From: Betaproteobacteria bacterium
Lineage (GTDB): Bacteria > Bdellovibrionota_B > Oligoflexia > Silvanigrellales > Silvanigrellaceae
Direction of reading: 5' to 3'
DNA length: 64,000 bases
Assembly (NCBI GenBank): GCA_016868315.1
Contig: VGHE01000001.1
Span: 434,001 to 498,000 of the forward strand
Positions within the stretch are counted from its first letter, which is position 1. Each line of letters opens with the position of its first letter. The notes under the pieces were generated by a model. It had not been told where the DNA came from and made no database searches. It worked only from the letters and a program-made list of their open reading frames with translations. This document shows positions 16,963 through 25,558 of this stretch, piece by piece. The translations under genes and the position numbers were made by a program.

Positions 16963-17808
16963 GTGTTTCAGCCACGCGCTCAGGCGTCATGGAAAATTTC
17001 ATCGGAAGAATCTGGATCACAATCTTCCGATGCGCTGTCCCCCATTCTTTCCATCCGTGGAGTCGAGAAGACTTACCCGAATGGAACGCGCGCACTCAAG
17101 GGTGTGAGTTTCGATGTTCCTCGTGGAAGTTTTGTTGCCGTCATTGGTCTCTCGGGTTCGGGAAAATCGACCATGTTGCGCTGCATCAACCGTATTCATG
17201 AACCCACCGCAGGTTCGATACTTTTCGATGGTCAAGAAATGACAACACTCTCTCCCAAAGAACTGCGTCAGGCGCGGCAGCAGATCGGGATGGTGTTCCA
17301 GCACTTCAACCTCATCAAGCGCCGTGATGTTCTAACCAATGTTCTGTCCGGAAAGTTGGGGCAAATAGCAGAGCTCCCCTTTGGCGGCATTTTCAAGCGC
17401 TGGCCAAAGGAATGGATTGATGAGGCGAACGAAGCTCTTAAACTGGTCGGAATTCCTGATAAGGCGCTCGTTCGAGCTGACGGTCTTTCCGGAGGGCAGC
17501 AGCAGCGTGTGGCTATTGCGCGCACATTGATGCAGAAACCCAAGCTGCTTCTTGCTGACGAGCCTGTGGCATCGCTCGACCCATCGACCAGCAATTCCGT
17601 GATGCAGTACCTCAAAATTCTCAATGAAAATCACGGAGTGACAGTGGTTTGTAACCTGCACTTCTTGAGCCTTGTGCGCGAGTACGCGACTCACGTGGTT
17701 GCGTTGCGCGGTGGCGAAAAAGTGTTTGAGGGCAAGCCTCTGGAAATCACTCCCCAGTGGTTCAGAGATATCTATGGCGAACAGGCCAAAGAAGTGGAGA
17801 TTCACTGA
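16963..17808 (+). CDS. phnC: Phosphonate-type ABC transporter ATP-binding protein
   Basis: A 281-residue ABC ATPase with Walker A (GLSGSGKST), Q-loop (GMVFQHFNLI), signature (LSGGQQQRVAIA) and Walker B (LLLADEPVASLD). The sequence flavour, including the insert after Q-loop (KRRDVLTNVLSGKLG), is that of PhnC. The start is GTG 16963, six bases after AGGAGA. The permease gene phnE follows with two bases between. No phnD binding protein or phosphonate-degrading gene is in the window, so the true substrate may be phosphonate, phosphite or another oxyanion. Confidence 0.88.
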   Translation: MFQPRAQASWKISSEESGSQSSDALSPILSIRGVEKTYPNGTRALKGVSFDVPRGSFVAVIGLSGSGKSTMLRCINRIHEPTAGSILFDGQEMTTLSPKELRQARQQIGMVFQHFNLIKRRDVLTNVLSGKLGQIAELPFGGIFKRWPKEWIDEANEALKLVGIPDKALVRADGLSGGQQQRVAIARTLMQKPKLLLADEPVASLDPSTSNSVMQYLKILNENHGVTVVCNLHFLSLVREYATHVVALRGGEKVFEGKPLEITPQWFRDIYGEQAKEVEIH

Positions 17809-17810
17809 CC

Positions 17811-19106
17811 ATGCGTATTCCATCCTTTGTACCGTTGGTTGAAAGTGAACGCCGTTCGCGCGAGCGCGTCGGCTTTGTGATTGAAATTTTGGTCTGGGGC
17901 TACCTCGCCCTCGTTGGCGCGCGCATCATCTGGTGGGACATCATTCTGCCCTTCATTGAAGGCTATGCCATCGACGATGTTCCGCGTGCGTGGGCGCTTT
18001 CGATTGTGGAGAAGCTCGCCTACGACAGCAGGTATTCTGAATTTAGCTGGACTGCGTGCGGAATTGTGTTTGCAGTCGGTGCTCTGATCGGCGCTGCTGT
18101 GGGTGTGACCGGGCGTGGATTTGGTCCATGGGTTGCCAGCATTTCCAAGCTTCAGGTTAACAATCCCGAAGATTCCATTCGTATCCGTGAACATTGGTCA
18201 TTTGCGCGCAAGGAAGGTGTTTTATTGCTCGCGCTCACCATCCTGACCGGTTGGGTTCTGACCAAAGTTCAGCTCGGCAAGATGGTCGAGGTGGTCGGAC
18301 TGCAGAGTTTTGCACGGCTGGTCATGCAACTTGCGTGCGGTTTACCCGTGATCGGGCAGCCGCTTTTTGTCGTCCTGGAAACTCTCTTCAACGGAATTGT
18401 TGCTCTTCACAACGCTGTATCCGGATTGTTCGGCACTGCGGGTGAGCCATTGACCAAGTTCACACTCGAATGTGTTCCGACCGATGCATCGTACTACGGC
18501 AATGCTGTTTCGAAGCTGCTAGAGAGTGTTTATCTCGCGTTTATGGCAACCTTCTTTTCGGTGCCAGTGGCATTTGTGCTCGCATTTTTTGGTGCGCGCA
18601 ACCTGACGAGACATTCGGCCTTCACACGATTCTCGTATTTTGCAGTGCGCCTCTACATTAACATCACCCGCTCGATCGAACCTATTATCTGGGCGATCTT
18701 GTTCTCGGTCTGGATAGGCATCGGGCCATTCGCAGGTGCTCTTGCGCTGATGGTGCACAGTGTTTCGAGTCTCGTGAAGCAGTACTCGGAGGCCATTGAA
18801 GGCGTGGACGACGGTCCAATCGAAGCACTTGAAGCCACAGGCGCGAGTCATGTAGCGGTGGCTTGGTTCGCAGTTGTGCCTCAAGTCATTCTTCCCTACC
18901 TGGCATTCACAATTTACCGCTGGGATATCAACGTGCGCATGGCCACAATCATTGGTCTGGTTGGTGGCGGCGGTATTGGTGGTCTGCTGATTCAGGAGCA
19001 GGGTCTGGCACACTGGACTCAAGTGGGAACACTTGCAGCGCTGATTTTCATCGTCGTTTGGACGATGGATTTCCTTTCTGCAAAGGTGCGCGAAGCGATC
19101 CAATAA
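17811..19106 (+). CDS. phnE: Phosphonate-type ABC transporter permease, long form
   Basis: A 431-residue inner-membrane protein with at least six membrane spans. The permease contact loop is visible (IEALEATGASHVAVAWFAVVP), followed by the PhnE-like glycine-rich segment (IGLVGGGGIGG). It is longer than usual PhnE (about 260 residues) because of an N-terminal extension of some 170 residues with extra hydrophobic segments. It works with the ATPase encoded two bases upstream; a binding protein is missing here. lipB starts 13 bases downstream, so they are probably transcribed together. Confidence 0.85.
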   Translation: MRIPSFVPLVESERRSRERVGFVIEILVWGYLALVGARIIWWDIILPFIEGYAIDDVPRAWALSIVEKLAYDSRYSEFSWTACGIVFAVGALIGAAVGVTGRGFGPWVASISKLQVNNPEDSIRIREHWSFARKEGVLLLALTILTGWVLTKVQLGKMVEVVGLQSFARLVMQLACGLPVIGQPLFVVLETLFNGIVALHNAVSGLFGTAGEPLTKFTLECVPTDASYYGNAVSKLLESVYLAFMATFFSVPVAFVLAFFGARNLTRHSAFTRFSYFAVRLYINITRSIEPIIWAILFSVWIGIGPFAGALALMVHSVSSLVKQYSEAIEGVDDGPIEALEATGASHVAVAWFAVVPQVILPYLAFTIYRWDINVRMATIIGLVGGGGIGGLLIQEQGLAHWTQVGTLAALIFIVVWTMDFLSAKVREAIQ

Positions 19107-19118
19107 GGTTCGGGCGTG

Positions 19119-19769
19119 ATGAAAATTCTTCAGCTGGGGCTGATGAAATACGAAGAGGCTCTCGCGCTCATGGAAGAGATCCATGGTGCGGTGGCCTCTG
19201 GTGCCACTCAAGAGGAAACCTTGCTCATCGTGGAGCATCCTCCGGTCGTAACCATGGGGTTACGCGACCGATCCACGGATCTCGTCACCCCGCTCGATGC
19301 TCTCTCGGTGCACGGCGTTCATTTTCAGAAGATCGACAGAGGCGGCAGTGTCACGGTTCATGAACCTGGGCAGCTTGTTATTTATCCGATTGTTCGTGTC
19401 GATGCGCGTCGCTTGACGGTGCGAAGGCTTGTTTGGGCTCTCGAGGAAATCATGATTCTCGAGTGTGCGCGTTGGGGGGTTGTTGCTGCCCGAGACGACA
19501 TTAACCCAGGCGTTTGGGTGGGCTCCAACAAAGTCGGTGCTGTGGGCGTTCGTGTTGCAAATCATGTCAGTAAGCATGGTCTTGCACTGAATATCTCGAA
19601 CACGCTGAAGACTTTTTCCCATGTCGTCCCCTGTGGCATTCAGGGCCGGGGAGTCACGTCATTGCGAACTGAAGTGCAGAAACTTGGAGTGGAAATGAAT
19701 CTGCCGCTCATCGGAAACCGGATGGCGGCAGACTTTGAACAACGGGTTGTCGGCTTTCGGGCAGAGTGA
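19119..19769 (+). CDS. lipB: Octanoyl-[acyl-carrier-protein]:protein octanoyltransferase
   Basis: A 216-residue enzyme that moves octanoate from acyl-carrier protein to lipoyl domains, the first step of lipoate synthesis. Motifs: VEHPPVVTMG, DRGGSVTVHEPGQLVIYP, the Lys of NKVGAVGV and the catalytic Cys in VVPCGI. Length fits the family. I use ATG 19119; GTG 19116 directly before it is possible. The fused oxoacid dehydrogenase E1 at 36629-39058 belongs to an enzyme class that needs lipoylated partners, though lipA and E2 are not in the window. Confidence 0.92.
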   Translation: MKILQLGLMKYEEALALMEEIHGAVASGATQEETLLIVEHPPVVTMGLRDRSTDLVTPLDALSVHGVHFQKIDRGGSVTVHEPGQLVIYPIVRVDARRLTVRRLVWALEEIMILECARWGVVAARDDINPGVWVGSNKVGAVGVRVANHVSKHGLALNISNTLKTFSHVVPCGIQGRGVTSLRTEVQKLGVEMNLPLIGNRMAADFEQRVVGFRAE

Positions 19770-19802
19770 CGCTACTTTTCAGTAGCGACTCCTCCCATGA
19801 GC

Positions 19803-20405
19803 TTATTTCTTGGCAACAAGCTTCAGGTTCAGTTCGAACTCATCGCTGATGATCTTGTCAGCGGTCAACTCCTTAAAGAAGTTACCTGAGCCGTATTTGA
19901 GACCCCATTTGGTGCGGTCGATTTTGATGGTCGCTTCGCCGGTTGCAGCGCCCTTATCCATCATGATTTTTGCAGGGAAAGTTACAGGATTGGTTTTACC
20001 AATCATGGTGAAGTCGCCTGTGATGGTCACTTCATCTTTCTTCTTTGGATCTGCTTTCACGCCTGTGATTTTGAACGAGGCCGTTGGATATTTGCTGACA
20101 TCAAAAAAGTCTGCACTCGCCAGATGTCCCACAAGTTTTTTCTGATAGTCGGGGCTGCCTTTAAGATCTTCGTTGGCAATTGTGCTCATGTCGATCACAA
20201 AACTTCCCGCTGTGAGTTGACCCTTCTTATCGAAGGACACGCTGCCTTCTTTGACGTTGATCGCACCGTTGTGGGCGCTTCCCATTTTCTTGGTGCCTTT
20301 CCAGCCAACAGCGCTGGCAGCTGCATCAATTTTCAAAACATTCGAAGCAAATGCGGGCAGGGAAACCATTGTTAGCGCAACTGCAAAAAAAGATGTCTTC
20401 AACAT
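19803..20405 (-). CDS. YceI-family periplasmic lipid-binding-like protein
   Basis: A 200-residue protein with a signal peptide ending in PAFAS and a YceI fold: DAAASAVGWKGTKKMG, GSFVIDMSTI, HLASADFFDVSKYPTASF and GDFTMIGKTNPVTFP. YceI proteins form a lipocalin-like barrel that holds isoprenoid lipids in the periplasm. I chose ATG 20405 because GAGG lies seven bases upstream; ATG 20417 lies directly after the upstream terminator T-run. The closely preceding terminator suggests that transcription starts nearby or comes from read-through. Confidence 0.88.
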   Translation of the reverse strand: MLKTSFFAVALTMVSLPAFASNVLKIDAAASAVGWKGTKKMGSAHNGAINVKEGSVSFDKKGQLTAGSFVIDMSTIANEDLKGSPDYQKKLVGHLASADFFDVSKYPTASFKITGVKADPKKKDEVTITGDFTMIGKTNPVTFPAKIMMDKGAATGEATIKIDRTKWGLKYGSGNFFKELTADKIISDEFELNLKLVAKK

Positions 20406-20419
20406 GGCAAACCTCATGC

Positions 20420-20454
20420 AAAAAAAGAGTCACCCACAAATTGGGGTGACTCAA
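20420..20454 (-). terminator. Rho-independent terminator after the gene at 20524-21690
   Basis: A 9-bp perfect stem, GAGTCACCC (20427-20435) against GGGTGACTC (20444-20452), with an 8-base loop; on the minus strand it is followed by seven T residues (plus-strand A-run 20420-20426). It stands 70 bases past the stop of the exported protein gene and only about 15 bases before the YceI start. Confidence 0.88.
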
Positions 20455-20523
20455 TTATCCATGCAATTGAAGCGGGGGCAAGCATCTGTCAGTCAATACC
20501 AGGAGATTGACAACCCAGATACC

Positions 20524-21690
20524 TCAGAGTGGCTGAGGTGCTGGAGATTTGTATTCATACAAACGCTGCTCAACCTTGACTCCATTCCAGGAGTAAAACT
20601 CTTTCTCAAACTTTTTCTTGTTCGGGGTAGAATCTTTCTTTCCTGGGATTGTTACGTTGGCGTACCCGAAGATGCGACCATTGAAACCTTCAAAAAGGTT
20701 GTCCACGGTGACTTCCTTGACCTCAATTTTAAAGCCACGTGCCAGCGCAGCAGCCCCTTTAACGTCGAGGGTGTTTTTGGCCAGTGTGATGGCGCCTTCG
20801 ATGCCAGCATCACCGACACTTGTGGGCGACGACGCTGCCGAGAGATAGCCATCGGCGAGGATCTGCGGCTTGAAATTGAGGCTGAACTGCGGAGCCGCAC
20901 TGTTCGATGGAGTGGGTGCCAATTCGAGGTCGAGATTCACAGTTCCGCGGATTCCCACTTTTGCATCAATTGAGCCTGGACCCACAGGAATCGTAATGTT
21001 CTTGAGGGGGACATCGAATGCTGTGTTCCAGATGCGTGCTTCCTGGTCGTCGATGCGTCCGCGACGAAAGACCTGTTTCCCATTCACGTAGATTTGTGTT
21101 TCCCGCTGTTCCGAACCATCTTCAAGACGAACTACACGCTGCACGACCGATGCAAGTGATGGTGCTTGAGCGTCCAGCAAGCGACCTGAGACTGAGTGCA
21201 TTGTGGTGCGGTCAGGACCGGATGGGATTTCACGCTGGGTGATGTTTCCCGAAGAACGGACGTGTGCCAGGTCATGAGTGACTTCATGGCTCCAGCGGGT
21301 GTTTTCGGGCGAGTCACTTTGCACGGGCATCGAGTTGGTGAATGTCGGCCTTGCGGCTGCTGATACCGCCACTGTGCCGAGATCATCGGCGTTGGTGCGC
21401 AGAGTTGCGCCGAAGGCGTTCAGTTCACGTTCGGTTTTGTTAAGCGCGTTCAGGTATTCCGAAAGAGGCACGACGCGTCCATCGTGAAGTTCAACTCCGG
21501 TGGTGGACATTGGGGCATCCGTGAGCACATCTTGGCGAGTGAAAGCTTTGAACATCACACGCTGCGCAGTTTCGTTTGGTTTCAGTTTAATTTGTGAGAG
21601 GCTGTCCGCTGACGCATGGTGCGACGTCAGAGCAAGAGCGGAAAAAGCTATGATGCCCGACTGCAGCGGTGAGTTTGTCAGGTGTTGCAT
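20524..21690 (-). CDS. Exported protein of unknown function
   Basis: A 388-residue protein with a signal peptide ending in SHHASADS. The middle has a WSHEVTHDLAHVRSSG segment with several His residues, and the C-terminal half has repeated beta-type patterns (IDAKVGIRGTVNLDLEL, LSAASSPTSVGDAGIEGAITLAK). No membrane span other than the signal. AGGAGG eight bases before ATG 21690 is a strong ribosome site, a clear promoter lies upstream and a terminator downstream, so it is a single-gene unit. I do not recognise the family; the His cluster is not a known catalytic motif. Confidence 0.7.
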   Translation of the reverse strand: MQHLTNSPLQSGIIAFSALALTSHHASADSLSQIKLKPNETAQRVMFKAFTRQDVLTDAPMSTTGVELHDGRVVPLSEYLNALNKTERELNAFGATLRTNADDLGTVAVSAAARPTFTNSMPVQSDSPENTRWSHEVTHDLAHVRSSGNITQREIPSGPDRTTMHSVSGRLLDAQAPSLASVVQRVVRLEDGSEQRETQIYVNGKQVFRRGRIDDQEARIWNTAFDVPLKNITIPVGPGSIDAKVGIRGTVNLDLELAPTPSNSAAPQFSLNFKPQILADGYLSAASSPTSVGDAGIEGAITLAKNTLDVKGAAALARGFKIEVKEVTVDNLFEGFNGRIFGYANVTIPGKKDSTPNKKKFEKEFYSWNGVKVEQRLYEYKSPAPQPL

Positions 21691-21720
21691 CTGGAAAGCC
21701 TCCTAGGGATTTGATTAATC

Positions 21721-21748
21721 ATATTAGAGAATTATGTTTTCCGGTCAA
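21721..21748 (-). promoter_or_regulatory. Sigma-70-type promoter for the gene at 20524-21690
   Basis: On the minus strand TTGACC (21743-21748) and TAATAT (21721-21726) are separated by 16 bases, leaving a short leader of about 25 bases before AGGAGG and the ATG. The match to the consensus is good in both boxes. Confidence 0.6.
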
Positions 21749-21840
21749 CATCTCAGCCGAGCTTACTGTTTCGTGCGAGCTGTGGCAACTTAGAAACTCT
21801 TGCGGATGTGCAACCTTTGCTCCGGAGCGTCCTCACAGGA

Positions 21841-23079
21841 ATGACACAACCCTCAGTGAAAAGAGATAAAAATGAGATGAGACGAAGGCATCTGCGCGGA
21901 AAGGCCAGGTGGGTTCGCTTGTTCGCGGTCTTAATGATGTTTGGAGTCGCCATGGGGGTCGTTTGGATTTCCCAGCGGCAGGTGAACGTATCTCCCGGCT
22001 CTCATTCTGTGGCTGCTTATCTTCAACCAGTGGAAGCTACTCATCCCGCTGAATCCGTGCCTTCAGGAGCGCTGGATGGCTCGTCCGAGCGAAGCTATTC
22101 CTCGAAAGACGGGGTTGCTTCCGGAGCCAAATGGGTCATCAGCGAAGGCGAATTTCAAGCTATCGCAGCCGCTGTGCGCAGCGGAGATGTCACCGTTCGC
22201 AACAAGTCTCTTAATCACCTTCAATCTCTTGCAGAGTTCAGTGCAAATCTGAGCAAAATACGTGAGGAGTTAGTGCGGATGGACTCTGCCGATGAAGCTT
22301 TCGCACCTTTGGTGGCTGCGTTGGCTGCAGTGGGTACCGCCGAGATTCAAAATGTGCTGCGAGAAGTGGTTGAGCAACGCAGTGGGGATTGGCGCTGCTA
22401 CTCTGCGGTTGTGCCATCCTTGGGACTCCTGACACAGCCCTCGGCATCGACGGTTGAGTTTTTGGTCTCACAGTCGCGCCATCCTGATCCCGATATCTCA
22501 TCAACGGCTGCTCTTGCAGTCGGCTCAATTGTGCACACGCTCAGCAAAACCGACCCGCGCAAGGGCGAAGAGCTTTTGGGCAGTTATCTCGCCAAAATCT
22601 CGAGCAACGATACAACGCTCGATGATTTAAAAGAGAGTCTTGCGGTTGTTGGTAACTCTGGATTGAGCTCGGCTGTGCCAGTGATTTTGAAGCACGTTAA
22701 TGATCCTCGTGCTGATTTGCGTGCGGAAGTCGTTATGGCTTTGCGTTTCATGCGCACAACTCAAGTTGAAGACGTACTTCTGTTGCGGCTTGCGCGCGAA
22801 ACAGATTTGGAGGTGCGCCTGCGCATTGTTGACGCGCTCATTCATGGACCAGTACCGGAGAGAGCCCTCTCTCAGATAGCATCTGCATTGAAACAGCGAG
22901 GCAAAACCGAATCGGTGCTGCGCGAAAAGCTCCTTGAGCTATTTTTTCATGTGAATCTCGATTCTAACGCGAAACGGCGATGGAGCGAGTGGCTGACTCG
23001 TTACGTTGAGGATGAAACGGATTCTGCTGTCCGGCGCAAAGCCAGTGCTGCGCTGCAAGAGCTGCTGCGTGCACCCTGA
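21841..23079 (+). CDS. HEAT-repeat protein with N-terminal membrane anchor
   Basis: About 412 residues. A charged N-terminus is followed by one hydrophobic segment (VRLFAVLMMFGVAMGVVWI), then a linker, then several HEAT/armadillo-like helical repeats of about 30 residues (for example DPRADLRAEVVMALRFMRT and ETDLEVRLRIVDALIHG). Such repeats form protein-binding solenoids; this one would lie in the periplasm, anchored to the inner membrane. The start is uncertain between ATG 21841 and ATG 21877; neither has a strong ribosome site. It converges on the aspartokinase gene. Confidence 0.75.
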   Translation: MTQPSVKRDKNEMRRRHLRGKARWVRLFAVLMMFGVAMGVVWISQRQVNVSPGSHSVAAYLQPVEATHPAESVPSGALDGSSERSYSSKDGVASGAKWVISEGEFQAIAAAVRSGDVTVRNKSLNHLQSLAEFSANLSKIREELVRMDSADEAFAPLVAALAAVGTAEIQNVLREVVEQRSGDWRCYSAVVPSLGLLTQPSASTVEFLVSQSRHPDPDISSTAALAVGSIVHTLSKTDPRKGEELLGSYLAKISSNDTTLDDLKESLAVVGNSGLSSAVPVILKHVNDPRADLRAEVVMALRFMRTTQVEDVLLLRLARETDLEVRLRIVDALIHGPVPERALSQIASALKQRGKTESVLREKLLELFFHVNLDSNAKRRWSEWLTRYVEDETDSAVRRKASAALQELLRAP

Positions 23080-23091
23080 CTCGAGCTGTTT

Positions 23092-23901
23092 TCAACCCTC
23101 AAAAATCGGGGTAGCAGGGCGTGTTGCTGTAGCGCACTCTTGCTGTCCAATCCACGTGCCCAGATTTTTGGTGCTCACGGTCTGCGATGTTTCAAAAGGA
23201 AGTACCCACAAAGGAATGCCGTTGTATTGTGCAATCTCAATGCAGCGGGGCTGAAGCACTTGTGCACCCGCCTGCGTAATAGCAAGGGCTGATGCAAAGC
23301 TCATGTGGTCGAATTTTTTGGCTTGCGCTGAACTTTTGGGATCGGCGTTGAAGATTCCCTCGACGTCTTTGTAAAATTCAACGTGTTGGGCACCAAGCGC
23401 AGCAGCCAACGCCACAGCGGTTGTGTCGGAGCCGCCGCGTCCGAGCGTGGTGATGTCTCCGGTTTTCTTTGACATCCCCTGAAAGCCTGCGACGATTGCG
23501 ATTTTATTGTTGCTGAGAGCCTGAAGAATACGCTGTGGTTTGACCTCAAGAATTCGTGCTTCTGTGTGCGCTTCGTTGGTTAAAATGCCGCTCTGGCTGC
23601 CGGTGAAACTCACGGCATCAATACCTGCGCGTGCCAGAGCCATGGCGAGCAGTGAGATGCTGATGCGTTCTCCCACGGAGACCAGCATATCGAGTTCCCG
23701 CGAGGGTGGATTGGGGTGAACTTTATGGGCGAGCGAAATCAATTCGTCTGTGGTGTCACCCATTGCACTGACTACGACCACCAACGCTGGATGGGTTGTC
23801 ATCTTATTTTTGATGATTTGTGCGATACTCAGAAATCGTTCGGGGGAGCTGACAGCAGCACCCCCGAATTTCATAACGATACTCGATTGCGGAAGAACCA
23901 T
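23092..23901 (-). CDS. lysC: Aspartokinase catalytic domain without ACT domains
   Basis: A 269-residue aspartate kinase, which phosphorylates aspartate in the first step of lysine, threonine and methionine synthesis. Visible: VMKFGGAAVSSPERF, SAMGDTTDEL, GRGGSDTTAVALAAALGA and FYKDVEGIFNADP. Ordinary bacterial aspartokinases have about 400 residues with two C-terminal ACT domains; these are absent here, so feedback inhibition is probably lost or supplied by another protein. ATG 23901 follows the response regulator stop by four bases, showing tight coupling; farther upstream codons would overlap that gene. Confidence 0.85.
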   Translation of the reverse strand: MVLPQSSIVMKFGGAAVSSPERFLSIAQIIKNKMTTHPALVVVVSAMGDTTDELISLAHKVHPNPPSRELDMLVSVGERISISLLAMALARAGIDAVSFTGSQSGILTNEAHTEARILEVKPQRILQALSNNKIAIVAGFQGMSKKTGDITTLGRGGSDTTAVALAAALGAQHVEFYKDVEGIFNADPKSSAQAKKFDHMSFASALAITQAGAQVLQPRCIEIAQYNGIPLWVLPFETSQTVSTKNLGTWIGQQECATATRPATPIFEG

Positions 23902-23905
23902 TCTA

Positions 23906-24403
23906 TCAGCCTGTTCTGTTAAGAAGCTCTCTGACTGTGCGTTGGATTTCATCGACATCGAAGGGTTTGGTGATGTACTCGTCGCAACCGGCTTCAAAGC
24001 CGCGGCGGATGTCTTCCTCGGTTTTGTTGCCAGAAATGAATGCGACAGGCAAATCCTTCAACATCGGTTTGGATTTCAGAAGCCCGCAGAGTTCGTAGCC
24101 ATCAACCCAAGGCAACTGGATATCGAGAAGAATCAGGTCGATTCTTGTGTCTTCTACGATCTTGGTGAGCTCCATCGCATCCTTGGCCACGAGAACACGA
24201 TAATTGTCTTTTTCGAAGATTCTCTTGATCGCGTTGCGCATGACGAGCTCGTCATCGACTACGAGGATGGTCTTCGTCTCGAGTCGCTTAGAAGCTGCTC
24301 GATAATCATCCAAACTCACGACCTTGCTCTGTGCAACTGCTCGTTTGTTGAGCTCTGCAACCTGTTTCGAAAGCGATTTGTCGCCGAATCTGCGCCTGTT
24401 CAT
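23906..24403 (-). CDS. Single-domain response regulator with N-terminal extension
   Basis: About 165 residues. A basic N-terminal stretch (MNRRRFGDKSLSKQ...) of about 45 residues precedes a full receiver domain: VVDDE acidic pair, phosphoacceptor Asp in LILLDIQLPWVDGYEL, Thr/Ser in AFISGN and Lys in YITKPFD. There is no output domain. ATG 24403 has AAGG nine bases upstream; ATG 24490 would lengthen the protein to 194 residues but has no ribosome site. It is followed by lysC with a 4-base gap. The signal it receives is unknown. Confidence 0.8.
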   Translation of the reverse strand: MNRRRFGDKSLSKQVAELNKRAVAQSKVVSLDDYRAASKRLETKTILVVDDELVMRNAIKRIFEKDNYRVLVAKDAMELTKIVEDTRIDLILLDIQLPWVDGYELCGLLKSKPMLKDLPVAFISGNKTEEDIRRGFEAGCDEYITKPFDVDEIQRTVRELLNRTG

Positions 24404-24497
24404 ATGTGCAACCTTGTTGTTGAACTCTTGGTCGAGCCTCCTCAGTGTAACTGACGCCTTCAGGGGTGCTCGATGGGCGCTGTGTGCCATGTTGCAA

Positions 24498-24527
24498 ATT
24501 TGACTGACAAATGCTGCCGAGCGTATA
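24498..24527 (+). promoter_or_regulatory. Strong sigma-70 promoter of the gldA-like operon
   Basis: TTGACT at 24498-24503 and a perfect TATAAT at 24522-24527 are separated by 18 bases. The expected transcript start, near 24534, leaves a leader of about 65 bases before the ATPase gene, with GGAGG in front of its ATG. It also argues against extending the divergent response regulator gene upstream through this region. Confidence 0.75.
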
Positions 24528-24598
24528 ATCCGCAACGCTTTGGAAAAACTCAACGTAACACAAAGCTCATTTGAAGTTCTCTAGGGTTAGGAGGAACA

Positions 24599-25558
24599 AT
24601 GATTGAGGTGAAAGACCTTATGAAGCTCTACGGAGAGCGAAAAGTTTTGCACGGTCTCAACTTTTCTGTTGGCGTGGGACGTGTGTGTGGTTTTTTGGGT
24701 CCGAACGGAGCTGGAAAATCTACGACGATGGATATCCTCGCTGGTTTGCTCGGGCCAAGCGACGGAACCGCGAAATTATGTGGGCTCGACGTGGTCACAC
24801 AGACCCGTGAGGTTAAGGAGATTGTCGGATACCTTCCGGATAATCCTCCGCTCTATAAAGAGATGACCGTTGTTGAGTTCGTTAAGTACGTCGCCAAGCT
24901 GCGTGGCGTTCCTGCCAATCAACGCAAATCTGCCGTCGATCGAGCGCTTGCAGATTGTGCTGTTACCGACGTTGCGAATCGTTTGGTGGGCAATTTGTCG
25001 AAGGGTTATCGTCAGCGCGTGGCACTGTGTGCAGCGCTTGTGCATCAACCCAAGATTCTGATTCTCGACGAGCCTACGGAAGGTCTTGACCCCAACCAAA
25101 TCCTTCTCATCCGCGGCCTGATCCGCAAGCTGGCCAAAGAACGCACGGTTATTCTGAGCTCGCATATTCTCTCTGAAGTTCAGGCGACCTGCGACGATGT
25201 TATCATCATCAACCAAGGACAAATTGTGGCTCAGGCATCCTTGGCTGATGCAGGTACCAGCAAGCCTTCAGTTATTTTCTCGTTTGCTGACCGCACGGAT
25301 GCTGCGCTGAGTTGGTTCAAAGAGAAAACTTTCGTATCCAAAGTCGAGCTTTTCAACGAGAAGCCCGATAGCGTTGTCGTGAACTTCAAAGATGATTTCT
25401 ACGGTGATGCTAAGAAAGCAAACATGGTTCAGGTCAACAGCCAGCTTGTACAGCAGGGCTTCGGCCTCACCAGTGTCTATGAGCACCGAACCGGTCTTGA
25501 GTCACTGTTCTTCGATGCCATCAAGAATCAAAGTCCAGCCGTCAGGGGGCAAGCATGA
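24599..25558 (+). CDS. ABC-2-type exporter ATP-binding protein, GldA-like
   Basis: A 319-residue ABC ATPase: Walker A GPNGAGKST, signature-like LSKGYRQRVALCAAL, Walker B ILILDEPTEGLDP and the H-loop His in LSSHILSEV. The ATPase domain fills residues 1 to about 225; the last 95 residues resemble the regulatory tail of GldA/NatA-like proteins. It is the first gene of a five-gene operon with permease, GldG-like and DUF4340 proteins. In Bacteroidetes the GldA-GldF-GldG system supports gliding; in other phyla the cargo is unknown. AGGAGG precedes the ATG. Confidence 0.88.
   Translation: MIEVKDLMKLYGERKVLHGLNFSVGVGRVCGFLGPNGAGKSTTMDILAGLLGPSDGTAKLCGLDVVTQTREVKEIVGYLPDNPPLYKEMTVVEFVKYVAKLRGVPANQRKSAVDRALADCAVTDVANRLVGNLSKGYRQRVALCAALVHQPKILILDEPTEGLDPNQILLIRGLIRKLAKERTVILSSHILSEVQATCDDVIIINQGQIVAQASLADAGTSKPSVIFSFADRTDAALSWFKEKTFVSKVELFNEKPDSVVVNFKDDFYGDAKKANMVQVNSQLVQQGFGLTSVYEHRTGLESLFFDAIKNQSPAVRGQA

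Noticed and set aside
18519-19238. Open frame of 239 codons on the minus strand over phnE/lipB
   Set aside because: Shadow of two conserved genes; no start signal and unlikely composition.
19770-19787. Small hairpin CGCTACT/AGTAGCG after lipB
   Set aside because: Seven-base-pair stem without a T-run on either strand; insufficient for a terminator call.
20251-20973. Open frame of 240 codons on the plus strand across the YceI start and the gene at 20524-21690
   Set aside because: It runs antisense to two well-supported genes and through a terminator hairpin, with no ribosome site and Cys/Arg-rich shadow composition.
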